Source: Aphrophora alni
Taxonomy: Eukaryota > Arthropoda > Insecta > Hemiptera > Aphrophoridae
Length of the DNA stretch: 64,000 nt
Assembly (NCBI GenBank): GCA_963513935.1
Contig: OY740771.1
Coordinates: 13,607,138-13,671,137, forward strand
Reading direction: 5' to 3'
A model generated the notes under the pieces. That model did no database searches. It was not told the origin of the DNA and was given only the letters and a program-made list of their open reading frames with translations. The translations under genes were made by a program, and so were the position numbers. Below are positions 1 to 12,300 of this stretch, in pieces. Each line of letters starts with the position of its first letter. The first letter of the stretch is position 1.

Positions 1-112
1 AAAAACTGCTTTTATCGCCTCGGCGGACTTCAAAATGAATACATTCGCAAAAAACTAAAAATCGCAAAAACCCATAACTTTTTCTATACTTACATTTATG
101 TGAAAAAATTAG

Positions 113-960
113 AATAGGTCAAGAAAGACCTGATAAAAAGATTAAAGAGAAGGATCTAACCTAAGAATAAACGAAGAAATCCTTTGTTGTTTGAAGGCGA
201 AAAAGCTTCGAGTCATCATCGCTTTAAAAACAAAGAAGGAAATAATGTAGCTCTCCAATAGTCCAATAGCTTCAGGGTCAGAAGAGAAAAAGAGTTGGTT
301 AGGTTAGGTTAGGTTAGGTTAGGTTAGGTTAGGTTAGATGAAAGAGAAGGAGCTAACCCACGATTAGATTTATGTTTAAACAGGGTACATTAGAATTACG
401 CAACGAGCCCAGGGCGTAACTAGATATCAATATACGCTTCCTTATTTCACCTTGTTGTTTAAAGGCGACCTCTCGGTCATCATCGTCTTATAATAAAAGT
501 AGCAAAGAAGATAAAATAAAGACCCACTAGTCCTCGAATACTTTAATAGCTTCAAGGGTCAAAAGAGTTGACAGTTGGTCAAGAAAGACTTGATAGCAAA
601 GATTAAAGAGAGGGATCTAACCCGCGATTACATTAAGAAAGATGTAGATTCAAACAGGCACCTCAGGAATACCCAGAGAGCCCCGGGCGCACCTGAGATA
701 TAACAATTCTTCTTTATTTATTTTTTGCTGTCTAAAGGCGAAAAACCTCTCGGTCATTATCGCCTTGTAAAAAAAAACAAAACTAATAATGTCAGTGTCG
801 GAAAAGAACAAGAATTGGTCAAAAGAGACCAAATAGGAAAGATCAAAAAGACGGATCTAATTAAAGATTATAATAAAAAAAGCTGTAGTTTCCGCTAAGT
901 CCCTTCGGCATTAACACACGCGTATTCACTATAGTGAGCCCCTTAGGGCCCTTTTATTAA
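113..960 (+). repeat. Family B dispersed repeat, tandem ~270-bp units
   Basis: Three units begin near 184, 452 and 726, preceded by the tail of a fourth. Each unit has a head (GTTGTTTAAAGGCGA, then CTCTCGGTCATCATCG), an A-rich linker, and a tail with GGTCAAGAGAGACC, GGATCTAACCC and AGATGTAG. In the head AAGGCGA and TCGCCTT can pair around the CTCTCGGTCAT loop. Related single copies occur on both strands across the window, so this is a moderate-copy transposable or satellite-like sequence. It has no open reading frame and no RNA polymerase III boxes that I can see. The class is unknown. Confidence 0.7.
296..337 (+). repeat. (TTAGG)n tract inside a family B unit
   Basis: About eight TTAGG units follow GAGTTGG and end at AGATGAAAGAGAAGG. 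Other B copies have GGTCAAGAGAGACCTGATAG at this point, so the tract replaces about 20 bp of the repeat. TTAGG is the common insect telomere repeat, but here it is an internal microsatellite. Confidence 0.85.
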
Positions 961-1494
961 TCACCACCCTCCTCCTTGCAATCACAAACAAGGAAACATA
1001 AACATAGATAGAGATCTATCGTCTAAATTATTGAATAAAAAAAGTACTCATTGCCGCTTTTGGTCTTATTTTATCTTATTTAATAATCAAGGAAATCAAT
1101 AAATACTGTGTAGGAGCAAGGATACGAATTTATTGTAACTTTCTCTCATTAAAACATATTCTAGGTCAGATTCAGTTACAATAGCAATATAACTTCCAGT
1201 GTCTCGCATTACATGGTGATTCAAAAATAAGTAACTCCACTTCAAGAAATGATTGTAGATGGAAACATATAGAAAAAAGAAACGATTCGTTAACTATTTG
1301 TTTTTTCTCTAAAACTTCAAAGTTGAAATTATTTTAGAACTTATATAACCATTTTTGTTGCATACTGTATTTGTTTGTATTAGAAATGTTAGCTGTTAAA
1401 AGCTTGTAAATAAGAATCTTTTTAAACTTAAGAAAAAGTTGCAAGAGAATATTTTGATTTTTTTTAACGACAAATAAGTTAATCCCTTTAGTAT
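961..1494. other. AT-rich sequence, nothing recognised
   Basis: No coding signal, tandem repeat or known element is apparent. A 63-codon reverse-strand frame at 1334-1525 is low complexity (F, L, K, N) and is probably chance. Confidence 0.4.
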
Positions 1495-1673
1495 CTTTGT
1501 CGCTTATTCCACAAATGGGAATCACGACGCGATCTAGGACTTGAAAGAGGTAGCAAAAAGTTGTTTACCACAATAACAGTTAGAACAACTTTCTATGGGT
1601 GATAATAAAATGAACTGTGTAAGCTACTGAAGTCATTGTGTTTTAAGGCTGTAATTGTGGTGTATTTAATGGA

Positions 1674-1717
1674 ACGACCTGACGATAGACGAATATTAGG
1701 TCCGAAACGTATGTTGT
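1674..1717 (+). ncRNA. Hammerhead-like motif H1
   Basis: CTGACGA (1679-1685) matches the CUGANGA box. A short stem with GAC/GTC follows, then GAAAC at 1704-1708. Flanks ACGAC (1674-1678) and GTTGT (1713-1717) pair over 5 bp with one G-U, as stem I would. The base before the presumed cleavage residue is not the expected U, so this copy may be inactive. Confidence 0.45.
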
Positions 1718-1977
1718 AAAATAGAAATTCTAGTACCGTATATCAATAATTACAACTTGCTCCATCCCTTACAATCAGTTGCTTGCCGTTCTTTGTGTAG
1801 TGAAGGCCTATGTGTTGTGGTTTTATCTGATCACTGGTTTGTTTTTACTGTTAGCTTCTAATGTTCAGGTCTAGTTTTAGCCTTGAGTTCTTTTCTTAGG
1901 TTTATAGATTTAGTTTTAGTTACCAATATGGCTGCTCTAGGTTTTGTTGGTATTTTTCACTTTTACGTTCTAGTTTT

Positions 1978-2021
1978 ACACTTGATAAAGAGAGTTGATT
2001 TATAATCTTAAAACGTCGTGT
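1978..2021 (+). ncRNA. Hammerhead-like motif H2 (UUGAUAA type)
   Basis: Stem I is ACAC (1978-1981) with GTGT (2018-2021). The core box is TTGATAA (1982-1988), then a decayed hairpin, AAAAC in place of GAAAC, the palindrome ACGT and C. The core has U3 and A8, which can still form a Watson-Crick pair. The lost G12 suggests an inactive copy. Confidence 0.5.
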
Positions 2022-2160
2022 GTTAGTTTTATATACATAAACGATGGTAAATGTCCGATTAAATCTTACCAATAATAAGAACAATCTATCATTATAAAGT
2101 AACTTTAAAACCAGAATAATGTGTTTATAGATAATTACCAAGATTAAAAATTTCGATTTA

Positions 2161-2600
2161 ATCCATAACTTGGCAATCCTTTAATAACAAATAAAGGAAT
2201 CGTCGTGTTTCATGTTAAAAGAGGAAAATATTTTCTTTCTTGTAACATTAAATGTTTTCGAAATATTTGGAATTGAAACTTTTAAACGTCCACCATTTTG
2301 AAAAATAAAGTTTTGGTTTTCACTATACCAGTAAAAGTGAGTACAAATCAACACTCAATAATTCGGCCATTTCCGAAGTCGTCTTTTGGAAAAAAAATAT
2401 AGCGTTTACGAAGAAATATTTAAATATTTTTTGTATACTCATTCCTAAATATTTTCTACAGAATTTTGAAACACCTTTTTGTTTTATAATTTTAAATTTA
2501 TCAAGTATAATCCAAACTACACACAATCTCTCACTTCTTTGGAACAAAAATTGTTCGTGAATCGTGTCAGAGAAACTTTATTTCCGACACCAATTTTATA
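2161..2600. other. AT-rich sequence, nothing recognised
   Basis: No repeat, coding or RNA signal is clear. A reverse frame at 2323-2547 lacks any recognisable motif. Confidence 0.4.
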
Positions 2601-2634
2601 GCGACTGATGATGACGATTTAGTCGCTGAAACAC
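2601..2634 (+). ncRNA. Hammerhead-like motif H3, decayed
   Basis: CTGATGA (2605-2611) is a perfect CUGANGA box, followed by T, a hairpin GAC/GTC (2613-2624) and GAAAC at 2628-2632. The next bases (ACACC) give no stem III or GUH. AGCGAC and GTCGCT around the box can also pair with each other, an alternative fold. Confidence 0.4.
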
Positions 2635-2639
2635 CACCT

Positions 2640-4005
2640 ACTTGATGTGTTATCTTATTGTGGAAACGGGAACATCTTGTTAATTATGGATCGTTAGTGG
2701 AGTTTAGCTCAACTTGAAAGGCTTGTTTGTATAGGTCTATATTCTCTCTTGAGATCAGGTCCTTAGAGGGTTAAGACTACATCCTTGCAGCTTCCATTAC
2801 TATCTGTCAGGATAGAGTTGTAAACAAGGCAAGTGTTGTGGATGCGGCTATGGATAATGTAAGACAAGTTGTAGGCGATGTTTAATATATGAATGTATTT
2901 AGTAATTATAAAACAGCGTGTTTATCAGAACTGATCTAGCATTACCTATGATAAGTATTTTGTAGTAGAGAGGGAGGCGCTACCTGGCGGGGAAGTGATT
3001 TGAGTACTATCTGTGCTAGAAACATTCACCGAAGTCAGTTCGTAATATATATTCTTGTCTTGATTAGTTAACTTTAGGAGTAACGACACTAATTCAATTT
3101 AGAAAACCGCGTAATGTTTTTAGACCGGCGTTTATGTTGCCAAAAACTTTGTACTGTATAACCGCTTTAACTGTACACGTGGAATAACTCTTACTCCGGA
3201 CTCGGGGTGAATTTAGGAGGCAAATTATCTCCATTGCTCGAAAAAATCATCGTTTCTTCCCTTTAAGTTCAAAATGATGCAACTTTCACAAAAATCACAA
3301 AACAAAAAAATTTATAGTCTTATATCCTTATACCGATGTAGGGGTAGGGAGTTTTATGTTTTTAGAAAAGGTACTATTTTCGATCGAAATAAAATTCTCT
3401 TAAAACAGTGAGGAGACAAGTTAGTCACTTGAACAGTTAATGCGGTTGAGAATACTAGCCGGGCAGAATCACCCACTTCCTGCGCCATGCCAAACGACTC
3501 ATTGTCTATTGCGCATCACAAGGCTTATAACTCATGCCGGGTTTGCTCTAATAGGCCTATACAGTAAACCTAATTCAGTATATCTGAAAGAAGAAGCCAA
3601 CGGAAGTAGCTGTAAGGTCTTTACTTAATCAAACAACTTTACGTTTTCTGTCCGATTGTTTGATAGTACAAATTAAAAAGACTCAGTTCACCATTTTATA
3701 TTAAAAATGTAATTTATAAATATATGCCGTAATCACAATGCATCGTATTTAGAATATTTATTTATAATACTAACAATCGAGTTCTAGTAGCTTTCACAAC
3801 CAGATTTCGGTATCAATCATAACTGTAGAAATGTTTGGTCAACACCGTAACTTTTTGTGATGTTGGTTATACTCGGTATCTACCCAAAGATGCCCGATAG
3901 ATCAACAAATACCGTGTATTGACAAACATGCCACTATAGTGAGTATGGTTGTGATATCCTTGTAGAATCTTCATCTAGTATTGTCTAAAATTCGTCGATT
4001 TAATC
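2640..4005. other. Unassigned sequence
   Basis: No gene or repeat was identified. A 62-codon plus-strand frame (3440-3628) beginning MRLRILAGQNH lies in a slightly GC-richer patch. It has no recognised domain, signal peptide or splice context, so I do not call it a gene. Confidence 0.35.
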
Positions 4006-4009
4006 TTTC

Positions 4010-4240
4010 CTATGAGGTCCCTCTTTAGCCAACTTTCCCGAGAAAACCTAACTATATCTACAACTTTTATCGTGTAGTCTTGGGTTGGATCCCTCTCTAT
4101 CATCTTTCGTATCAAGTCTCTCTTAACCAACTCTTGTTCTTCTCTGAATCTGACGCTATTAGAGTATTCAAGAGCTAATATTTTTTGTTCTTTTCTTCCA
4201 ATATATTTAAAAAGTGATAATGACCGAAAGGTTTTATTCC
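4010..4240 (-). repeat. Family B repeat copy
   Basis: Reverse complement of the B tail and head: TCTTGGGTTGGATCCCTCTC, ATCTTTCGTATCAAG, CTCTTGTTCTTC, GACGCTATTAGAGTATTC, then ATAATGACCGAAAGG. Confidence 0.7.
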
Positions 4241-4737
4241 TTTAAATTGAACAGAAAACATATTACATGATAAAGATACAATAACTGAGTTAGTTCCTCA
4301 ATTAAAGTTGTCTACTTCACAAAATATTTAAAACAAAACAGTTAATACAAAACATCCCCTAGCCCTTTACCTGGCCTAAAAGATGTAATATGTTTGCCTA
4401 AAGCCAATTTCCCACAGCAAGCAGTTTCTTAACAAGGGGATTCCAGCCAGAAGAAACGACCAGATTATTTTTATAGCGGTTCAAACTGAGTAGAGACTCA
4501 AATCAGGTAATCTGAAAAGCGGCTTATATGTCACGTACTTCCTTTTATATGAAAAATCAAAACATTATTACCTCTTAGACAGATTTGAATTTATTTTAAA
4601 CACTTTCCTTTTTACAATATACCTTATTATTTGTGGACATTTTACTGTGCAGTGGAATTATTTACACGAGTTACAACGTAAATTTAATTTACATATTTTG
4701 TAATTTTATTTTTTTAAGTAGGGTCTACGTACTTAAG
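4241..4737. other. AT-rich sequence, nothing recognised
   Basis: No supported feature. Confidence 0.4.
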
Positions 4738-4985
4738 AAAGTTATGTGATTGGGTTCAAAAAGTAATGTTAGGTTTTGAGCTCCCTGAGCTCAAAAACTT
4801 GTTTCTGTCTGTATTGGTTTACAATACAAACAAATGGGCCGATACTTTGACCCTATCTCGATCAGTTTTGCATTTTTTTATAATTTGGTATTTATACGTA
4901 AAATCAAAATTAGGATTTTCACAAAATCGGTTCATACTGTTTTGAACAAAAATTGCTCAATGAAGATCCAAGGAAAACCTATTGA
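4738..4985 (+). repeat. Dispersed 'GAGCTCAAAAAC...CTGTCTG' type repeat
   Basis: The order GCTCAAAAACTTG, TTTCTGTCTGTATTG, CGATCAGTTTTGCA, TTTGGTATTTATACG and AAAATCGGTTCATACTG resembles a widespread arthropod repeat style. A distant relative may be at 61021-61230. Class unknown. Confidence 0.4.
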
Positions 4986-5271
4986 TGGCCACCATCCCAA
5001 ATGCTGATTCGGGAGTTAAAGTGCGGTATAATATAGGTATAGGTGAAATTATACATGAGCTTCTACACAGAGTGATTCGCAGCTGCACAGGAATCTCTGG
5101 AGGAATGATTCTATAGTTTCAGATAAAAAGTTGCTATAAAAATAGGTCCAAAAACGCTAGCGAAAGATTCTACTCTGATTTTTAATCCACGGTTAATATG
5201 AGCCCATAGTGACTTTAACGGGCATAAATCTTATCTCTTTCGAGGATAAACTTATATTTTCTTTTATTATT

Positions 5272-5275
<4 letters not shown>

Positions 5276-5315
<40 letters not shown>
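5276..5315. repeat. (TA)20 microsatellite
   Basis: Uninterrupted TA/AT dinucleotides. Short overlapping frames across it, reading poly-YI, are artefacts. Confidence 0.95.
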
Positions 5316-5316
<1 letters not shown>

Positions 5317-5929
5317 CCTATTATTAGATAGATTTTTGGAAAATAAGCAACGAAAGTTATTTTTGGTGTTATGAGAAAGTTCATTCAACCTTTTTGCACA
5401 GTTTATCAATCAAAAAATCTTTGTTCCGAAAAAAGAAAAAAATACATACTTGTCGTTTCCATCCAAATCTCTTCATTGTTCATTGAATTTTAAATAATGG
5501 AGCGACTTGGTGACGTAAGCGGCAGCCATTTTGTATTGTCATATTAATTAATATTACTTTAAAAAGAAACAATAAGTTTAACACGATGTGCTTGACGTCA
5601 TTACATTTTAGCTTTTGTTTTATGTTTTTTAAAAAAAGTGGAAGGAGAAACAATAAAATCCTTTCATAGACAGACATTTTAAAAAGTCTGGCTTTTAGGA
5701 AAGGCTACAAGATATATTTCGTCTCCGTTTATAAAAGTAAGTAGGTTAAATTTTAAAAAATACGAAAATGTTTTTCTGTTGTCCAACAAATTTTAAAAAA
5801 TCTACTAAATCTTCTACTAATGACTAATATTTATACAAATCTCAACAATAAATAGAAAAATTGTAATCATTTCTTCGGTTCAGATTTTTGAGCATTCCTC
5901 AGTTAGTTAACACTGTCCACGTTCAGGCT
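5316..5929. other. AT-rich sequence with a GGCAGCCATTTTG motif
   Basis: GGCAGCCATTTTG at about 5519-5531 is shared with about nine other places in the window (for example 9396, 7793, 47516, 55525) and marks eroded MITE-like pieces. Nothing else is recognised. Confidence 0.4.
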
Positions 5930-6035
5930 TCAATCTTAATGGAGGCTCAAAAAGTTACGGTGTCGACTATGCATTGTGATGATTTGCAGCGAATTCTAGT
6001 TGCAAAAGCAAGAGTTACAGCGACGAGAAGTAGAT
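5930..6035 (+). mobile_element. tRNA-derived SINE, body fragment
   Basis: GGCTCAAAAAGTTACGGTGT, then GCGAATTCTAGTTGCAAAAG and AGTTACAGCGACG align with the SINE copies at 18.9, 23.7 and 37.6 kb. The promoter part is mostly missing here. Confidence 0.6.
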
Positions 6036-7770
<1,735 letters not shown>

Positions 7771-7935
7771 AAACAGAATGTTCGCATATTTTCAAAATGG
7801 CTGCCGTTAACGTTGAATATCTTGAAAACTTATGATAAAATTGTATAAATACAAAAGAGTTTTCAGTATTTTTGACAAACAAAATGGTTTTTTTAAATTT
7901 TTACGGTAGCTAGAAGGATAATCGAGTTTTCGACC
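7771..7935 (+). repeat. Outer inverted repeat, left arm
   Basis: TTCAAAATGGCTGCCG, GAATATCTTGAA, ACAAA(C)AAAATGGTTTTTTTAA and GAAGGATAATCGAG are found reversed at 9240-9425. The two copies differ by small indels and flank the Merlin-like foldback. They are probably two insertions of one MITE family in opposite orientation. Confidence 0.65.
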
Positions 7936-8329
7936 GCATGGACCTTGTTACTAGAGTTATCAAAGCTAGCGCTGTTAGACTCTGCAATCAAGTTGGAACT
8001 GTCATATGGAACACTTGTTATAAAATATTAAAATTTCTATGTAATATTTTTTGTTCAATTTTGTAAATATTTATTTCCTTTCAATGTTGGTCTAGAAACT
8101 CTACTGTAATATTACAAATAAAAAGTAATTGATAAGAGTGACTTTTTGGTTAGATATTTATTTCCTAAGGCTAGGTTTATGTAATTGAAATAAGATACAT
8201 GGATTTTGTTATTGTTATTCAATGGGTCTGTTCAAAAAGAGGACCGCCGCTTGTAAACAATTTTCTATTGACATAAATATAACAGACAGAACCTGACCTG
8301 ACAGAACAACTGAAACGTTACTGGCGTGT

Positions 8330-8432
8330 ATTAAGGACAGCATTTTACCAGGAACAGAAAGAATGTGAAACCAGTCGAGATTTGTTAGAGTTCATGTGGC
8401 GCCGTAGAAACAAGGATGAAGATTTGTTTTGA
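8330..8432 (+). pseudogene. ISXO2-like (Merlin) transposase relic
   Basis: Two short pieces of a transposase survive in different frames. From 8330 the frame reads IKDSILPGTE and then hits a stop. From 8355 another frame reads RDLLEFMWRRRNKDEDLF and stops at 8430. In ISXO2-like/Merlin transposases an I(K)xxILPGT motif precedes the second catalytic aspartate region, and a LAEFMWRRR motif lies near the C terminus. The roughly 80 residues normally between them, including catalytic positions, are deleted. The family call rests on motif memory, not a search. Confidence 0.55.
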
Positions 8433-8849
8433 CACGATCTGGAAGGACATGAATTTATAAATTTTATTATTTTAAGGCTCCAGAACAATAAATTGTTTAA
8501 TCATATATTATCTATAATGTTGGTTAGGTTAGGTTAGGAAACCATCCGGGTGGCCACTGAGTGGTGAACCTCTTCTTGGTAATTATATAGCAGAGTAGCT
8601 TCACTTAAAAATCAATTTTTATGGGTTTTATTCGTCAAATAAATGATGGAAAAATATTTTATTATCGAAAAAAAGTGTTAGAAAGATGATTACATAATAT
8701 AATTACACAAGATTACACAAGAAAATCTTAATCAGAAAATCTTAACCTCTACTACATACCTTACTTCATAAGAATAAATAATGTTTTCTTTGCTGTAAAT
8801 ATGTAGGGCTGTATTATTATAATATGTCACGAAAGGTTTGGCCAGGTTG

Positions 8850-8850
<1 letters not shown>

Positions 8851-8906
<56 letters not shown>
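8851..8906. repeat. (TA)28 microsatellite at hairpin centre
   Basis: An uninterrupted 56-bp TA tract exactly between the two arms of the foldback element. It is itself self-complementary, so the arms and centre could form one continuous cruciform stem. Confidence 0.95.
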
Positions 8907-8910
<4 letters not shown>

Positions 8911-9239
8911 CACCTGGCCAAACCTTCCGTACGTTTATTGAAGTGAATGTCATGAGTATGAAAGATAACACAGAGTTAATTTTTTCACGAAAAAACAACT
9001 TGTGTAATTATATTATGTAAATCATCTTTCCGACATCTTTTTTTCGATAGTAAAATATTTTTCCAACATTTATTTGACGAATAAAACCCAAAAAAATTGA
9101 TTTTGAAGTGAGGCTACTCTGCTACATAATTACCCTCTTCTTGAACAGACCCTTAAAAATTGTCAGAATTCCAAAATATTTTTGTTTTAGCTTAATATTG
9201 GGTGTTGTAGACAATTACCAAGATATAATGTTTTAGGTT

Positions 9240-9425
9240 TTTTGTCGATAACTCTCATTATCCTTCAAGGTACAGTAAAAATAAAAAAATTAAAAAAACC
9301 ATATTGTTTGTCATTAAAAAGGAAAACTATTGTCTGTTTGTACATTTTTCATAAAGTTGTACTTCAAGATATTCTACGGTATACACTTTAAGCGGCAGCC
9401 ATTTTGAAAGTATACAAAATAAATT
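9240..9425 (-). repeat. Outer inverted repeat, right arm
   Basis: Reverse complement of 7771-7935, ending in GCGGCAGCCATTTTGAAAG. Confidence 0.65.
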
Positions 9426-9656
9426 ATTTCTTTTTGATGCACGTTTAATACGTTACAAAAAGAATGTTACACCAAATCTAAACTCAATCTATTTCCAAAG
9501 CTATAACTTTATTTTGTAAAAAAAAAAAAAAAAAAAAAAATGGCGGATAGACGGAAAACTAAACAAAATAGGATTACGTTACCCCATATGTCAATCGTAT
9601 ATTTTGTCCTACTCAATCAGTTCTTGAAATTTGGTCGTATAATTTTTGTACACCCT
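9426..9656 (-). mobile_element. MITE-like end with CACCCTGTA terminus and A-run
   Basis: Ends at TTTTTGTACACCCTGTAC, the reverse of the TACAGGGTGTTTC start seen at 14932. A run of about 23 A lies at 9518-9540. Probably the 3' half of an IS630/Tc1/mariner-type non-autonomous element. Confidence 0.4.
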
Positions 9657-11060
9657 GTACAACATATTTCTAAACACTTTTGGAGAACATTCATCTGAAC
9701 ATATGTGTTCAATAGACAGATTTTAATTGTCACGAAAATAAAACCCCGCCAAATTATTATCCTGCCAGTAATGTTAAACAGTTGATTTTTTTTTTTGCAA
9801 AACGTAACAGTAATACTTTGCGGTTAATGGCAACGTTTCCAGGATATTATTCTTAAATATAGTTTAAGGCCTAAGACAGGAGAATAAGTCTAGACTAATG
9901 AGACAATTTCGTTTTACGACTGTTTTGGAAGAGAATTGTCTCTGATACTGCTGAGGGAGACGCAGTTTGGACAATTTGAAATCTTGCCAATAGTTCCTTC
10001 ATGTGACACTAATTTGCTACAATGGGAATATGTCCAATGCTCTCTAAAATGTTGACCTTGAAGGACTTTAAATACAGTTCTATCAAAAATCGTTTACGTG
10101 TATTCCTATCGTGTTGATAAAAATTTCACTGAAGTATAGGGTAAGTCGTCAAAATGTTTTGACTGATTTTCACGTTTTAAACGTCAATATTTGATTGAAC
10201 GAAGCGATACAGGGTTTTTATTTTTATTTTTTTAAAAAGGCGGTCAGAAAATATAGTTACAACTTAGTTCAACAGTATAAACACGGAAGTTTTGGAATAA
10301 AGCGCATGCTCCGAAATAATAGGTATAACGATCAACCTACAAAAATACAAAAATTGAATTTTAATTTCTTAAAATTCCCAAAAGTGAAAAATATTATTAG
10401 CTATTTTTTAATGTTTTCATTTATACGAACTTGTCGAGTATCTAGTGATAACAAAAATATCAAAAATTAACATAAGTATCGTGCGATTTCATCACCGAAT
10501 TCAAATAAAATAAGAACGATAGTCAGATCGTTTACTCTTCCACAATAGAGCGAATTTACTGTTCACTACATAAACTTAAGGATTTCTTAAAACAATTATT
10601 CAATAAAAGCCTCATAGTACCATTCAATTACACCAACTGAACGTAAATATTATATATGTATCGTAAACCAGTTGTTAACTTATAATAACTCATAATTGTC
10701 ACAACTGGTAGGCTGGATTTATATAACATGTCTGGAATTATTATCCTATCTGCCTACACAAAATCAACTTCCGCAAAGGAGTTGTGTATATTAAAATTCT
10801 TAAGAGAGTGGTAGGTGTAAAGTTATTTTTTATTAATCTAATAACGTAAAAGAAACTGTCCTATAGTAGAATAAGGAAAAAAATAGTTCCTCTTTTCAAC
10901 ACAGATTGTCATCTTTCTCGAACGTTATCAACCAAAGGGTTAACTTTTTAATGAATCAACTCTGAGAGAATACATGTCGTCTTTATCCACTCTAGTAGTA
11001 TTAAGTCTATAATGATACAGTCCAAAGACCCGGGAGACCTGACACCCGGACTGCGTGGAC
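9657..11060. other. Unassigned AT-rich sequence
   Basis: No gene or repeat recognised. A 91-codon frame at 10195-10470 has no recognisable motif and a lysine/asparagine/phenylalanine composition typical of AT-rich noise. Confidence 0.35.
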
Positions 11061-11064
11061 CGGT

Positions 11065-11698
11065 TCACTTATTGAAACATTCCTTGTTCAGTAGGATAAT
11101 CACCTTAACGAGGGGACGCATCGTCCTGCTGGAAAAACAGTTCCGCATGAGGCGGCTAATTGAAACAAGAGCAATTAGCATACGTAAATAAAGGTCTTCG
11201 TTTAGCCGTAACATATTGCGGACTTGTTTACTCAAACTGTAAACCTCATGGTGTCTCATGACCGACAACCTTTCAAGATCTTCACAGCTCATAAACATCA
11301 TGAGAAGTCATGCCATTCTTTATTCTACTTTACTTGGAAGTCATCAAGCAGCTCTCTGTTAAGCATCGTCGCAGGCTAAAGCATACAGAGATTGTCAAAT
11401 TGCGGTACCGTAGTGACAACATCACAAGAAGGCTGAAAAGGACCAAGCCAATGGACCTCTCTATGCCATAAACACATTGGTACCAGCTGTCGGACTGCAC
11501 CCCAGCACACAGTGAACACGTAATGTTAAAGAAAAATTGCCAGATGAGGCTCACCTCAGTTGTAATATTAATAGATAAAATTAAAAAAAAAAAACTTGAA
11601 AGTTGGTGAAATGATGGTTTTATCATGTTCAGAAAACCGTTGATGAAGTTTGGTAAAATCTTGATTGTTGAGAGCTGTATGAATAGTTTTTTGTTCAT
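11065..11698 (-). pseudogene. Possible decayed gustatory-receptor-like fragment
   Basis: Two reverse-strand frames follow each other: 122 codons (11698-11330), then 78 codons (11301-11065). The first has two hydrophobic stretches (one around SLIWQFFFNITCSLCAG, one around SIGLVLFSLLVML) followed by LRYRNLTISV. The second contains LERLSVMRHHEVYSLSKQV and then YLRMLIALVSI. This order, membrane segment, arginine-rich loop with RxRxLN, then L-L-x-x-H before the next membrane segment, resembles the TM4-TM5 region of insect gustatory receptors. The frames are broken by stops, no TYhhhhhQF end motif was found, and no clean splice sites join them. It could be chance; a profile search would decide. Confidence 0.25.
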
Positions 11699-11699
11699 C

Positions 11700-11915
11700 T
11701 GCGTTTTTGCTACGAGATGTACAGTTTTTGAAGAAGGAATGTTACAATTTTTAACTTCATAGATTCCAATAGAAACAGAATATCATAGTTTCGGAGATAT
11801 TCACGCCTTTGTCTATAGTCAGTTTATACATTTTGGTATTTCTATTATTAAACTACATCTACTGCTTAGAAGCAAATATTTATGAAATCATAAGACTTGA
11901 AGTAAAGCATGGATA
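11700..11915. other. Unassigned sequence
   Basis: No supported feature. Confidence 0.35.
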
Positions 11916-11919
11916 TCTG

Positions 11920-12300
11920 TAGCAGGAGCTGAAGGCCTTTCACGGCCCAGAACCTGCGTGTGGAGTATCTTATACTTTGTCACGTTTATCAATGGGTGTA
12001 GGAAGAACTTTACAAGGATTGGGAGACAACTGCAGGTAAGATATAGTGCTGATGTCCAAGGGTCGTTCAAGACTCAATAAGAGGAAGCCTTTAGACTGAA
12101 TAGGACAAATCTACGGCAAGTGGTTAGATTGTTGACTGGTCACGGGATGAATGGTGTTTCTCCGCAGAAGAAATGTAAAAAAATGCAGTGAAGATGAGAA
12201 AACAGCTTAGTACATAATATTTGACTGCCCGGCTTCGAGTAGGAAATGCACTGTGTCCTTAGGTATTCTGTGAAGTGGTGACAGGTAAGAGAATAGGACA
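11920..12300 (+). pseudogene. Non-LTR retrotransposon ORF2 3' end (RNase H and zinc-knuckle tail)
   Basis: Shifting frames read LNRTNLRQVVRLLTGHG (12097-12150), a cysteine, then SEDEKTA, YIIFDCPA and SRKC (12188-12250). In R1/I/Jockey-group LINE proteins the RNase H end is followed by LLTGHG and a CxxC...EDETxxHxxxxCPAL zinc-binding tail, which this matches in order. Several stops and at least one frameshift break it. Only the 3' few hundred bases remain, as expected from 5' truncation. No reverse transcriptase motif was found upstream. Confidence 0.6.

Larger units (their letters stand above)
1497..2160 (+). mobile_element. Family A repeat, copy 1, with an internal insertion
   Basis: The order CTTATTCCACAAATGGGAATC, TTGTTTACC, ACAACTTTCT, CCATCCCTT, TTTGTGTAGTG, TTCTTTTCTTAGG, TTCTAGTTTTACAC, hammerhead-like hairpin, then ATGGTAAATGTCCGATTAAA matches the copy at 25985-26400 base block by base block. 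Relative to that copy, about 150 bp near 1603-1757 are inserted and carry a second hammerhead-like motif. The frame over the first block reads LIPQMGI in both copies, which may be the last codons of a lost protein, but no domain can be named. The 3' hairpin suggests a Penelope-like or retrozyme-like origin; this is inference. Confidence 0.6.
8224..9152 (+). mobile_element. Merlin-like foldback DNA transposon, decayed
   Basis: The ends are GGGTCTGTTCAAAAAGAGG (8224-8242) and its near-perfect reverse complement (9134-9152), with 18 of 19 matching. Inside, left arm 8575-8850 and right arm 8907-9135 are inverted copies that share TTTTATTCGTCAAATAAATG and a block ending in GGTTTGGCCAGG, joined by a (TA)28 tract. 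The left arm alone carries about 330 extra bp with transposase relics and TTAGG units. Flanks TTATTCAAT and TTAAAAATT could be an eroded 9-bp target duplication, but the match is weak. Confidence 0.6.

Noticed and set aside
296..337. True telomere end
   Set aside because: Tract is only about 40 bp and is embedded in dispersed repeat on both sides.
8732..9020. Frames on both strands through the (TA)28 tract
   Set aside because: Poly-YI translation of a TA microsatellite inside an inverted repeat.
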